From contig CAKUYG010000100.1 of assembly GCA_934702165.1 (NCBI GenBank), forward strand, positions 1 to 7,905: a stretch of 7,905 nucleotides of DNA, written 5' to 3'. A program made the translations under genes and the position numbers. The DNA comes from an uncultured Bacteroidales bacterium (GTDB taxonomy: Bacteria; Bacteroidota; Bacteroidia; Bacteroidales; UBA932). The notes beneath the pieces were generated by a model. That model ran no database searches, had not been told where the DNA came from, and saw nothing but the letters and a program-made list of their open reading frames with translations. Shown here one piece after another: positions 1-6,949 of the stretch. Each line of letters opens with the position of its first letter. The stretch's first letter is position 1.

Positions 1-493
1 AGAAGTCAAAATCGATGCCATCGGCAAAATCCAGATCCTTCAAGCCGCGCAGTTCGGAAAGCATAGTTTTCACGGCATAGACATCCCCGAAAACAAAAGT
101 GCAGACAGCATCTCCCACAAGAACCATGGCTGATATACACAGAGGAAGCACAAGGACGCAGATCAGCATCATCGACAGCCACTTCTCGAAAGCGGATGCC
201 GGAATCATGAGCCAGTCTGAGCCGTAACGCCTGTCTGTAATCTTCCCCCAAATCTTGACAGGAGCGACGAGCACCGTCACAAGAAGGCCGATGTATACGG
301 CCACATAGCGTATAGGGTCGGGCATGTCGGCGACATGACCGTTGATCGTAAGGCAGAACAGTTCGGATACCACAAAAACGAACAGCGGAAGCAGGGCCAG
401 GATAAGCATGGACCAGCCGAAATTGTTTTTGGAATTACGCAGGTCGTAGATGAAATATTTACCGAACCTGCTGAAATCAAATATGTTATTCAT
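1..493 (-). CDS. ABC transporter membrane subunit (partial, 3' end off the left edge)
   Basis: This gene reads leftwards from an ATG at 493-491 and stays open to the window edge, giving 164 residues with no stop. The start overlaps the stop of the upstream ABC ATPase by 8 nt (ATGAATAA), so the two are almost certainly co-translated. Three hydrophobic stretches are visible, at about residues 27-49, 61-79 and 105-127. Between the second and third is a short soluble stretch with the pattern W-x3-P-A-S-x-x-E-K-W (residues 94-105), which I recall from membrane partners of small Bacteroidota ABC ATPases. I infer that it is the transmembrane half of an ABC exporter or an ABC-2-like complex. No substrate can be named. 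Confidence is high that it is a real membrane-protein gene and moderate for the permease role. Confidence 0.8.
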   Translation of the reverse strand, partial: MNNIFDFSRFGKYFIYDLRNSKNNFGWSMLILALLPLFVFVVSELFCLTINGHVADMPDPIRYVAVYIGLLVTVLVAPVKIWGKITDRRYGSDWLMIPASAFEKWLSMMLICVLVLPLCISAMVLVGDAVCTFVFGDVYAVKTMLSELRGLKDLDFADGIDFDF

Positions 494-1316
494 TGTCAAA
501 AAGCGATTTTACAAGTTCTTTGTTTTTGTGTACAGCGTTGAAGAGCGCCTCGATGTTGACTTTGCTGTCTTCGCCTTTCACATTGGGGTACACCTGTATG
601 AATCCACCAGGCAGCTGCTCGGAGTACAGGCTCTCCGGATGGAGGGTCGTACCATAATCAAAGAATAGTTTGTCTGAAATCCTCTCCAGAGAGGCGTTGA
701 GAAGCACATCCTGGCGATCAAGAATTATTATCGGGTCGATCACGTTCTCCAGATCCCTCACCTGATGGGTGGAGATCACTATCGTAGAGTCTTCCGGAGT
801 GTACTTGAGTATCGCGGAGCGGAACTGCGCCTTGGACGGTATGTCGAGCCCGTTGGTCGGCTCATCCATGAAAAGATGTTTCACAGAGCATGCGAGGGCG
901 AAGGAGATGTGGGTCTTCTTCAGCTGCCCTGCCGACATTGTGTTCATCTTCTGAGCCTTGTCAACTTCGAAGACCGTCATGATTTCGGAGAAAAGGTCAA
1001 GGCTGAAGCGTGGCCAGAAACAGCCGCGTGACTTCGCCCATGCAAGGGCCTTGTCATAAGAAGGCACGACCTCATCCGGGAGGAAATACTGGTCAGCAAG
1101 CAGAGACGGCTCCCGCTTGTACGGGTCGTGGCCATCGGCATCTACGGAGCCGGCCAAAGGCTTCTTCAATCCGCAGAGAAGGGTCAGCAGAGTAGTCTTT
1201 CCTACCCCGTTCTCACCCAGAAGTCCATATATCTTGCCTGGCTCAAGACTCAGGCTTATATTCCTGAGGACTTCCTTCTTGCCGTAACTGAACGCCAGAT
1301 TCTGTGTTTTTATCAT
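486..1316 (-). CDS. ABC transporter ATP-binding protein, YtrB-like
   Basis: A complete 276-residue ATPase of a two-component ABC transporter. It has all the nucleotide-binding motifs: Walker A GENGVGKT at 34-41, a Q-loop glutamine at 76, a variant signature MSAGQ at 127-131 in place of LSGGQ, Walker B ending in MDEP at 150-153, a GLD D-loop at 156-158 and the switch histidine H184. After about residue 215 there is an accessory C-terminal region of some 60 residues. It probably powers the membrane protein that overlaps its 3' end. It is the first gene of its transcript: the promoter and a palindromic operator-like site lie directly upstream, and an intrinsic terminator separates it from yebC. 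The operator type and the length suggest kinship with the YtrB group that responds to cell-envelope stress in Firmicutes, but this is inference. Substrate is unknown. Confidence 0.9.
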   Translation of the reverse strand: MIKTQNLAFSYGKKEVLRNISLSLEPGKIYGLLGENGVGKTTLLTLLCGLKKPLAGSVDADGHDPYKREPSLLADQYFLPDEVVPSYDKALAWAKSRGCFWPRFSLDLFSEIMTVFEVDKAQKMNTMSAGQLKKTHISFALACSVKHLFMDEPTNGLDIPSKAQFRSAILKYTPEDSTIVISTHQVRDLENVIDPIIILDRQDVLLNASLERISDKLFFDYGTTLHPESLYSEQLPGGFIQVYPNVKGEDSKVNIEALFNAVHKNKELVKSLFDNE

Positions 1317-1320
1317 TATT

Positions 1321-1342
1321 GTGTATTACTTTATTAGTACAC
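1321..1342 (-). promoter_or_regulatory. palindromic operator-like site, GntR/YtrA type
   Basis: An imperfect 22-nt palindrome with perfect 5-nt outer arms GTGTA and TACAC spaced by 12 nt. Inner bases also match, so 16 of 22 positions are symmetric. It begins 5 nt upstream of the ATPase start codon and covers the transcription start predicted from the -7 box at 1352-1345, the place where a repressor would act. From memory, YtrA-type GntR repressors of ABC operons bind an AGTGTA/TACACT inverted repeat with a similar gap. No regulator gene is visible here. It could lie beyond the left edge. Confidence 0.5.
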
Positions 1343-1344
1343 TG

Positions 1345-1375
1345 CAAATATAATACAAAAAACTGAACATCCAAA
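1345..1375 (-). promoter_or_regulatory. Bacteroidota-type promoter for the ABC transporter operon
   Basis: On the minus strand a -7 box TATATTTG (1352-1345) fits TAnnTTTG exactly. A -33 box TTTG (1375-1372) stands 19 nt upstream, within the accepted spacing for the Bacteroidota housekeeping sigma factor. The -33 box lies inside the T-tract of the yebC terminator, so terminator and promoter share bases. Transcription should begin near 1338-1341, giving a leader of about 22-25 nt. Confidence 0.7.
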
Positions 1376-1402
1376 AAAAATCAGCCGCATCACTGCGGCT
1401 GA
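1373..1402 (-). terminator. intrinsic terminator after yebC
   Basis: On the minus strand a perfect 9-bp stem (arms 1402-1394 and 1389-1381) with a 4-nt loop is followed directly by eight T residues (1380-1373). This is a textbook Rho-independent terminator located 26 nt past the yebC stop. It closes the TPR-yebC unit and insulates the ABC operon. The plus strand has no matching T-run, so it is one-directional. Confidence 0.92.
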
Positions 1403-1428
1403 CTGGAAAAATACTTATGTAAAAGCAA

Positions 1429-2181
1429 TCATTCTTCTGATGGTTTCAGCGTCGTGTAGACATTGGTCACATCCTCATCGTCCTCAAGAAGACCGGTAAG
1501 TTTGTCAAGTGTCACACGCTGCTCCGGGGTCACGTCCTTGAGCTCCACATTAGGGATCTGCTCGAACCCTCCTGAGATCAGCTCATAGCCGTTGTCCTCG
1601 ATATACTTCTGTATCTGTCCGTAAGCGGAATAGTCCCCGTAGATGACGACTTCCTTGGTGATGTTGCCGTCTTTGTCCTCCTCTTCCTGCTCATAGAGCT
1701 CGTCCACACCATAGTCGATCATCTCAAGCTCGAGTTCTTCGAGATCCATTCCCTCCTTCTCCTTGATGCGGAAAACGCACTTGTGGTCAAACATGAAGCT
1801 CACGGAGCCTGATGTGCCGAGCGAACCGCCACATTTTGTGAAATAGCTGCGCACATTCGCCACTGTACGGGTGTTGTTGTCCGTTGCGGCCTCCACGAGG
1901 TAAGCTATGCCATAAGGACCATAGCCTTCGTAGACGATCTCCTTGAAGTCGCCCTGCTTGCTTTCGGTAGCCTTCTTGATGGCACGCTCAATGTTCTCCT
2001 TAGGCATCTGCTCGCTGCGGGCTTCTGCCATGAGGGCACGCAGACGCGGGTTGCCGGTCACATCCGGACCGCCCTGCTTCACCGCTATCGTGATTTCCTT
2101 GCCCAGTTTCGTGAAGGTGCGGGCCATGTGACCCCACCTCTTCATCTTTCTCTCCTTGCGGAATTCAAACGCTCTTCCCAT
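1429..2181 (-). CDS. yebC: YebC/PmpR (TACO1) family protein
   Basis: A 250-residue cytosolic protein matching the YebC/TACO1 family along its full length. Hallmarks are MPKENIERAIKKA at 59-71, YEGYGPYGIA at 84-93, DNNTRTVANVR at 101-111 and the glycine/serine-rich GGSLGTSGSVSFMF at 118-131. A very acidic segment lies at 145-172 and the conserved end LLEDDEDVTNVYTTL at 231-245. The family was long annotated as transcriptional regulators. Work on TACO1 and bacterial relatives points to a role in translation, including relief of stalling at proline-rich stretches, and either role is possible here. The start at 2181 is preferred because MGRAFEFRK is how the Bacteroidota version begins, rather than the internal Met at residue 19. 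It lies 6 nt after the TPR gene, and an intrinsic terminator follows its stop. Confidence 0.96.
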   Translation of the reverse strand: MGRAFEFRKERKMKRWGHMARTFTKLGKEITIAVKQGGPDVTGNPRLRALMAEARSEQMPKENIERAIKKATESKQGDFKEIVYEGYGPYGIAYLVEAATDNNTRTVANVRSYFTKCGGSLGTSGSVSFMFDHKCVFRIKEKEGMDLEELELEMIDYGVDELYEQEEEDKDGNITKEVVIYGDYSAYGQIQKYIEDNGYELISGGFEQIPNVELKDVTPEQRVTLDKLTGLLEDDEDVTNVYTTLKPSEE

Positions 2182-2187
2182 ATTTTG

Positions 2188-2865
2188 CTATTCGGATACT
2201 CGTGCGATATACTTGTTGATCTCGTAAGCCTCAGGGGACTGAGGATAGCTGTCGCGGACGGTGTTGTAGCATGCGAGGGCGCCGGCCTTGTCGCCGAGAG
2301 CCTCGAGGGCAAGCCCCTCTTTCACGAGGTACGAAGCTGCAAAAAGGTTGTCAGCCTTGGCCACCGCGGCCTTGTAGGCTGTGACCGCCTCGCTGTATTT
2401 GCCGAGTCCCACATAGGCGTCCCCCTCGCAAGCCTTGGCACGGGCGGCGAGGATAGGCTCCTTGCCCTTGTACTTCTTGAGATAAGAGAGGGCTGAGTCG
2501 TAGTTGCCGAGCTGGAGTTCACATACCCCGGCGTAGAACGGCATGGCCTTGCCAGCCTTGCTGCCGTAGTTCTTGATGATGTCGGCAAACCCGAGGTTGT
2601 TGCCGTCCCCGTTGAGGGCAAGCTCATATTCTCCGTTACGGAAACTGGTCTCGGCCGGGAAAGCCTGCTCCATAGCCTCCGCGCACTGGCGCTGGTAGAT
2701 GAACTTGTTCCACGCGATGGCTCCAAGGAAGATGACCACGACCGCGGTCACCACGCCCCAGATCACCTTCTTGTGATCATTATAAAACTGCTCTGTGGAA
2801 GAAACGGTCTTCTCGAGATTCTGCTCAATCACCGCGTCCTTGTCCTTAACATTTGTGTTGGCCAT
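2188..2865 (-). CDS. membrane-anchored tetratricopeptide-repeat protein
   Basis: A 225-residue protein with a charged N-terminal tail (1-33), a single hydrophobic helix at about 34-52 and a long C-terminal domain. There is no cleavable signal peptide pattern, so it is probably an N-in single-span inner-membrane protein with the repeats in the periplasm. TPR-like helix pairs with alternating small residues are visible at about 106-135, 140-170 and 178-208 (for example GDAYVGLGKYSEAVTAY). The layout is like YfgM, the TPR protein associated with the SecYEG translocon, and such a scaffold or chaperone role is plausible but not shown. It is the first gene of a unit with yebC (6-nt gap) and is divergent from recF. 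No clear promoter box was found upstream on the minus strand. Confidence 0.88.
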   Translation of the reverse strand: MANTNVKDKDAVIEQNLEKTVSSTEQFYNDHKKVIWGVVTAVVVIFLGAIAWNKFIYQRQCAEAMEQAFPAETSFRNGEYELALNGDGNNLGFADIIKNYGSKAGKAMPFYAGVCELQLGNYDSALSYLKKYKGKEPILAARAKACEGDAYVGLGKYSEAVTAYKAAVAKADNLFAASYLVKEGLALEALGDKAGALACYNTVRDSYPQSPEAYEINKYIARVSE

Positions 2866-2949
2866 ATCTTAATTAGTTCAATTATCGAGTTTCGACATTT
2901 CAGCCCGCGAAGTTATGAAAAATACTTCAACATTCAAAGAATAAATCAT

Positions 2950-2957
2950 TACCTTTG
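2950..2957 (+). promoter_or_regulatory. -7 promoter box for the recF operon
   Basis: TACCTTTG is an exact match to the Bacteroidota -7 consensus TAnnTTTG, in the 99-nt gap between the divergent TPR and recF genes. The -33 element is poor: only TTCA-like bases around 2926-2929. Only 7 nt separate the box from the recF ATG, so the transcript would start at, or a few bases before, the start codon. Confidence 0.55.
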
Positions 2958-2964
2958 CAGATAT

Positions 2965-4068
2965 ATGCCTACTCTGGACAAGACAGTCATACAGGATTTC
3001 CGCAACATCGCACTCGAGGAGATCGAGTTCTCACCCAATGTCAACTGCATCAGCGGCGGCAACGGCGAGGGCAAGACCAACCTGCTCGATGGGATATGGT
3101 ACCTCTCGATGACCAAGAGCGCGTTCGCCGCCTCGGACAGGTTCAACTTCCGGCACGGCTGCTCATCTTTCGCCATCTCTGGCGTTTATACCATGAACGA
3201 CGGGCTCAAGTCCCGCTTCAGCATCCAGGTCCAGGATGGAGGTGAGAAGAAGATGCGCCGCGACGACAAGCCCTACACCCGCATCTCCGAGCACATCGGT
3301 GTGCTGCCCATAGTGATGGTTTCCCCAGCCGACATATCTCTTGTCAGTGAATCCGGAGACGAGCGGAGACGCTTTGTCAACTCGGTCCTCTCGCAGATGG
3401 ACCGCGAATACCTCTCCGCCCTGCAGCAATACAACCGCCTGCTCCTCCAGCGCAACCGCCTGCTCAAGGACGGCATGGCCGACCCCGACCTGCTGGACGC
3501 TTTCGACGGGAGACTCTCCTCGCTCGCGGAGCCCATCGCATCCCGCAGGAGAGGCTTCTGCCTCGACCTCGTACCGGTGGTGCGCAGATATTACAGCGAG
3601 ATATCAGGAGGGCGGGAGGACGTGTCAATCGAATACCGCACGGATCTTGACGGCGGCAACCTGGAAGACATCCTCAAAGCCCGCCGCGAACGCGACATGG
3701 CTCTGCATTTCACATCGGCCGGCATACAAAGGGACGACTTCATATTCACCATGGACTCCCACCCTATCCGGCGCTGCGGCTCCCAGGGGCAGCAGAAGTC
3801 ATTCATTGTGGCCCTCAAGTTCGCCCAGTACGAGCTGATGAGGCAGGCATGCCTTACCGAGCCCATGCTGCTGCTCGACGACCTCTTCGACAAGCTCGAC
3901 CCGGGCCGCATCGGCAACCTGCTCGGCATGGTGGCGGACAAGGGCTTCGGCCAGATTTTCATCACCGACTCCGACAAAGTGCGCACACGCGGGATAGTTG
4001 ACGCCGTCACCAGGGACAGGGCATATATAAAGGCGGAGGGAGGCGTCTTCACAAGGACAGATGAATAG
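2965..4068 (+). CDS. recF: DNA replication and repair protein RecF
   Basis: A 367-residue SMC-like ATPase that helps load RecA at single-stranded gaps and stalled forks, together with RecO and RecR. It has Walker A GGNGEGKT at 31-38, an ABC-type signature SQGQQKS at 273-279 and Walker B with D-loop MLLLDDLFDKLD at 301-312. A polar stretch, GDERRRFVNSVLSQMD, at 131-146 is typical of RecF. Length matches the family (about 360-370). The ATG at 2965 is chosen because family homology begins just after it; the frame is open for 64 codons further upstream, but that part has no RecF character and overlaps the divergent TPR gene. Its last 8 nt overlap the DUF721 gene. It probably leads a four-gene operon with DUF721, pdxB and DUF4301. 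Confidence 0.96.
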   Translation: MPTLDKTVIQDFRNIALEEIEFSPNVNCISGGNGEGKTNLLDGIWYLSMTKSAFAASDRFNFRHGCSSFAISGVYTMNDGLKSRFSIQVQDGGEKKMRRDDKPYTRISEHIGVLPIVMVSPADISLVSESGDERRRFVNSVLSQMDREYLSALQQYNRLLLQRNRLLKDGMADPDLLDAFDGRLSSLAEPIASRRRGFCLDLVPVVRRYYSEISGGREDVSIEYRTDLDGGNLEDILKARRERDMALHFTSAGIQRDDFIFTMDSHPIRRCGSQGQQKSFIVALKFAQYELMRQACLTEPMLLLDDLFDKLDPGRIGNLLGMVADKGFGQIFITDSDKVRTRGIVDAVTRDRAYIKAEGGVFTRTDE

Positions 4069-4396
4069 GCCAGACTACAGGCTGCGCCGGCAGAAACCGA
4101 CCCCGCTGTCGGAACTGATCAAGCTCTACCTCAAGAGCAACTCCATGAGCAGGGCTTTCAACACCCACCTCGTCTTTTCCGCCTGGGACGACGCCTCGGG
4201 CGCGGGCCCGTATACCGTCAAGAAATTCTTCCGCGACGGCAAGCTCTACGTCACAGTAAGCTCATCAGTGGTCCGGAGCCAGCTGCTCTTCCAGAAGAAA
4301 GTCCTCACCGAAAAGATCAACGCCTTGGTCAGCAGCAACGAACTCTTCTGCGGACAGGCCGCAGACGGGTATGTCAAAGATTTGATTATCAAGTGA
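4061..4396 (+). CDS. DUF721 family protein (DciA-like)
   Basis: A 111-residue protein with the DUF721 pattern: an N-terminal helix (PTPLSELIKLYLKS, 13-26), a W42-containing helix, then a strand pair around GKLYVTVSSSVVRSQLLFQK (60-79) with the conserved S-x-x-x-R-x-x-L, and a C-terminal helix and strand. DUF721 is the core of DciA, the loader of the replicative helicase DnaB in bacteria lacking DnaC. The Bacteroidota versions are short, as here. A gene of this family next to recF is also familiar from actinobacterial replication clusters, which supports a replication role, but function is inferred. The start overlaps the recF stop as ATGAATAG, and the stop overlaps pdxB as TGATG, so translational coupling on both sides is likely. 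Confidence 0.88.
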   Translation: MNRPDYRLRRQKPTPLSELIKLYLKSNSMSRAFNTHLVFSAWDDASGAGPYTVKKFFRDGKLYVTVSSSVVRSQLLFQKKVLTEKINALVSSNELFCGQAADGYVKDLIIK

Positions 4397-5430
4397 TGAA
4401 AATCGTCATAGACAACAAGATCCCTTTTATAGAAGGAGTTTTCGAGCCATACGCCGATGATGTCCGGTACATGGAAGGTCCGCTCATCTCGCACGCCGAT
4501 GTCCTGGATGCCGACGCCCTGGTCATCCGCACCAGGACAAGATGCGACGAAAACCTACTCAAGGACACGGCTGTCAAGATAATAGCTACCACGACAGTGG
4601 GCACGGACAACATCGACATCGACTACTGCCGCCGCAACGGCATATTCTTCAAGAACGCCAGCGGCTGCAACGCCGGTGCCGTGGCCGACTATGTCTTCTC
4701 CGCCCTCTACGGGGCGGCGGCACGCAAGAGCATAAGCCTCGAAGGTGCAACAATCGGCATCATCGGGCTCGGCAGCATCGGGCAGAGAGTCGAATCAATG
4801 GGCAGGGCCTTGGGATTCAAGATACTGCGCAACGACCCGCAGAAAGCTGAAGTCGAGTGGTACACCCAGTTCTGCCCCCTCGACTATCTTCTGGAGAACT
4901 CCGACGTGGTGACAATGCACGTGCCCCTCAACGAACAGACCAAGGGCATGGCAGGTGCAGACTTCTTCGCCAAGATGAAACCTGGAGCGTTCTTCATCAA
5001 CACTTCCCAGGGCGACATCGTGGACGAGGATGCCCTGATGGACGCCATCCCGCGGCTGGGCCCTGTGGCCATCGACTCGTGGAGCCACGAACCATGGATC
5101 AACACCAGCCTTATGGCCTGCGTGGACATAGCCACCCCGCACATAGCCGGCTACTCCCTGCAGGGCAAGCAGATAGGCACCTCCATGGCCGTCCGCTCAA
5201 CAGCCCGGTTCCTCGGGATCAGCGACCTCTACGAGTTCTTTCCGCAGACCGACATCATGGAATACCAGGCCGTCAAGCTCAATGTCCTGGACAAGTCCCA
5301 GGGGCAGATAGCCGCCATGATCCAGTATAACTACCCCATCTTCACAGATGATTTCATGTTCCGGATGAACCCCACCAAGTTTGTGGAGCTCCGGACAAAC
5401 TACAGTTACAGACGTGAATTTTACCTCTAA
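4396..5430 (+). CDS. pdxB: 4-phosphoerythronate dehydrogenase PdxB, with altered active-site residue
   Basis: A 344-residue member of the D-2-hydroxyacid dehydrogenase family. PdxB oxidises 4-phospho-D-erythronate in the DXP-dependent route to pyridoxal phosphate. The NAD-binding loop is GLGSIG at 124-129. The typical PdxB tail is present near the C-terminus (NPTKFVELRTNYSYRREFYL), which separates it from SerA-type enzymes. Of the catalytic Arg/Glu/His triad, E232 (HEP) and H249 (PHIAGYS) are present, but the arginine of the N-x-x-R-G-x-x-V-D motif is Q205 (codon CAG at 5008-5010). An in-frame GTG at 4393 precedes the ATG; the ATG fits the family start (MKIVIDNKIP) and the TGATG junction. Activity may be changed, or the substitution may be tolerated in this lineage. 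Confidence 0.92.
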   Translation: MKIVIDNKIPFIEGVFEPYADDVRYMEGPLISHADVLDADALVIRTRTRCDENLLKDTAVKIIATTTVGTDNIDIDYCRRNGIFFKNASGCNAGAVADYVFSALYGAAARKSISLEGATIGIIGLGSIGQRVESMGRALGFKILRNDPQKAEVEWYTQFCPLDYLLENSDVVTMHVPLNEQTKGMAGADFFAKMKPGAFFINTSQGDIVDEDALMDAIPRLGPVAIDSWSHEPWINTSLMACVDIATPHIAGYSLQGKQIGTSMAVRSTARFLGISDLYEFFPQTDIMEYQAVKLNVLDKSQGQIAAMIQYNYPIFTDDFMFRMNPTKFVELRTNYSYRREFYL

Positions 5431-5440
5431 TTATAGCATT

Positions 5441-6943
5441 ATGGACAAGACCAGTATCGATGCTCAGATCGAGCGTTTCCGCAAGGGTTTCCCTTGGCTT
5501 GACATCATCTCTCCGGCGACCCCGTCCAAAGGGATCGAGGTGCTGGATGAAGAGGCGTCCCGGGAGGCGGCGGCATATTCCGACTCCGCACAGACGGACG
5601 GCAGGTGCAAGTTCGTGCCCGCATCCGGAGCCGCATCCCGCATGTTCAAGGACATCTTCGCCGGGATGGACGAGCCCAACGAGGCGGTCCGCCGCCTGAG
5701 TGACAACCTCGAGAAATTCGCATTCTATGCCCCTTCCGTCTTCGGGACTGCCCCGTTTGACCCTGCCAAGACAGCGCACAGACTTCTCACGCCGGAAGGC
5801 CTGGACTACGGCAGCAAGCCGAAAGGCGTTCTCAAGTTCCACCGCTACCCTGACGAGGTACGTACAGCCCTTGCCGAACACCTGGTCGAAGGCCAGGCTT
5901 ACATGCGCAACCCCGACGGCAGCGTAAACCTCACAGTCACCATCACCCCCGAGCACGAGTCCCTCTTCCGCGAGGTCCTCGATGAGATACAGGCCACGTA
6001 CGAGGAGCGCTACGGGGTCAAATACAAGATCACCTTCACATATCAGGACAAGGCCACGGACACCATAGCCGTGGACATGGACAACCGCCCTTTCCTCAAG
6101 GAGGACGGCTCCGTCCTGACCCGCCCTGCCGGACACGGGGCGCTCATCCACAATCTCAACGCCCTGAAGGCCGAACTCGTTTCCATCAAGAACATCGACA
6201 ACGTCTGCGTGGAGAGGATGCAGCCTGTGACCTACCATTGGAAAAAAGTGCTCATGGGACGGGCCCTGCAACTGCGCGACACCATACGCGGCTACATCTT
6301 CGCCCTTGACCAGATGACCCAGATGCGCAAGGAGATGTCCGACTTCGCCTACATCCCGGGATACAATATCAACCTTGACGACCCTTACGCCACACCTGAG
6401 TGCCAGGATCTCTGCAACGAGATCGAAGCCTTCCTTCGCGACACGCTGTGCATTGAACTGCCAGAGGCCAAGGACTGCCGCGACAGGGCGCAGGCCCTCC
6501 GTGCAAAACTCGACCGCCCAATCAGGGTATGCGGCATGGTACGCAACCAGGGAGAGCCCGGCGGCGGACCGTTCATCATCCGGGACAGCGACGGAGCCAC
6601 GTCCCTACAGATACTCGAGGCGGCCCAGATCAACCCGGACGACCCGCGCTCAGCGGAACTGCTCAAAGGCTCCACGCACTTCAATCCGGTGGACATAGTG
6701 TGCTGTCTGGAAGACCACGAGGGCAAGCATTTCGACCTCACCGCCCACGTGGATGAAGAGGCAGGGCTCATCAGCCGCAAGAGCTGGCACGGACGCGAGC
6801 TGAAGGCTCTTGAACTACCGGGCCTGTGGAACGGTTCCATGTCTGACTGGAACACTCTTTTCGTCGAAGTGCCGCTTGAGACGTTCAACCCGGTAAAGAC
6901 TGTCCTCGACCTGCTCAGACCGGCACATCAAAACAGCCTCTAA
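5441..6943 (+). CDS. DUF4301 family protein, possible nucleotidyltransferase-like fold
   Basis: A 500-residue protein that matches DUF4301 in length and motifs. In order: PASGAASRMF at 60-69, PKGVLKFHRY at 127-136, GHGALIHNLN at 231-240, KNIDN at 250-254 and RVCGMVRNQGEPGGGPF at 362-378. There is no signal peptide or membrane segment. The first four motifs sit where sugar-nucleotide pyrophosphorylases have their glycine-rich loop, PK motif and a later D-containing loop, so I infer a UDP-sugar pyrophosphorylase-like fold. No substrate or reaction is known to me. The ATG at 5441 is preferred over an in-frame ATG at 5381, which lies inside pdxB and adds residues without family character. It follows pdxB by 10 nt and is the last gene of the recF operon. 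Confidence 0.88.
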   Translation: MDKTSIDAQIERFRKGFPWLDIISPATPSKGIEVLDEEASREAAAYSDSAQTDGRCKFVPASGAASRMFKDIFAGMDEPNEAVRRLSDNLEKFAFYAPSVFGTAPFDPAKTAHRLLTPEGLDYGSKPKGVLKFHRYPDEVRTALAEHLVEGQAYMRNPDGSVNLTVTITPEHESLFREVLDEIQATYEERYGVKYKITFTYQDKATDTIAVDMDNRPFLKEDGSVLTRPAGHGALIHNLNALKAELVSIKNIDNVCVERMQPVTYHWKKVLMGRALQLRDTIRGYIFALDQMTQMRKEMSDFAYIPGYNINLDDPYATPECQDLCNEIEAFLRDTLCIELPEAKDCRDRAQALRAKLDRPIRVCGMVRNQGEPGGGPFIIRDSDGATSLQILEAAQINPDDPRSAELLKGSTHFNPVDIVCCLEDHEGKHFDLTAHVDEEAGLISRKSWHGRELKALELPGLWNGSMSDWNTLFVEVPLETFNPVKTVLDLLRPAHQNSL

Positions 6944-6949
6944 CTTGAC

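Noticed and set aside
2866..2949. Minus-strand promoter for the TPR-yebC unit
   Set aside because: Only near-matches to TAnnTTTG (for example TATTTTTC) occur and none has a suitably spaced TTTG, so no site was called.
2773..2964. Upstream in-frame extension of recF by 64 codons
   Set aside because: It overlaps the start of the divergent TPR gene, crosses the promoter region and has no RecF-like sequence; family homology starts right after the ATG at 2965.
5381..5440. Earlier in-frame ATG for the DUF4301 gene
   Set aside because: It lies inside the conserved end of pdxB; the ATG at 5441 gives the expected start and a normal 10-nt gap.
5354..6271. Long 305-residue open frame on the minus strand opposite the end of pdxB and DUF4301
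   Set aside because: It lies antisense to well-recognised coding sequence, has no recognisable motif, and such frames are common opposite GC-rich genes.
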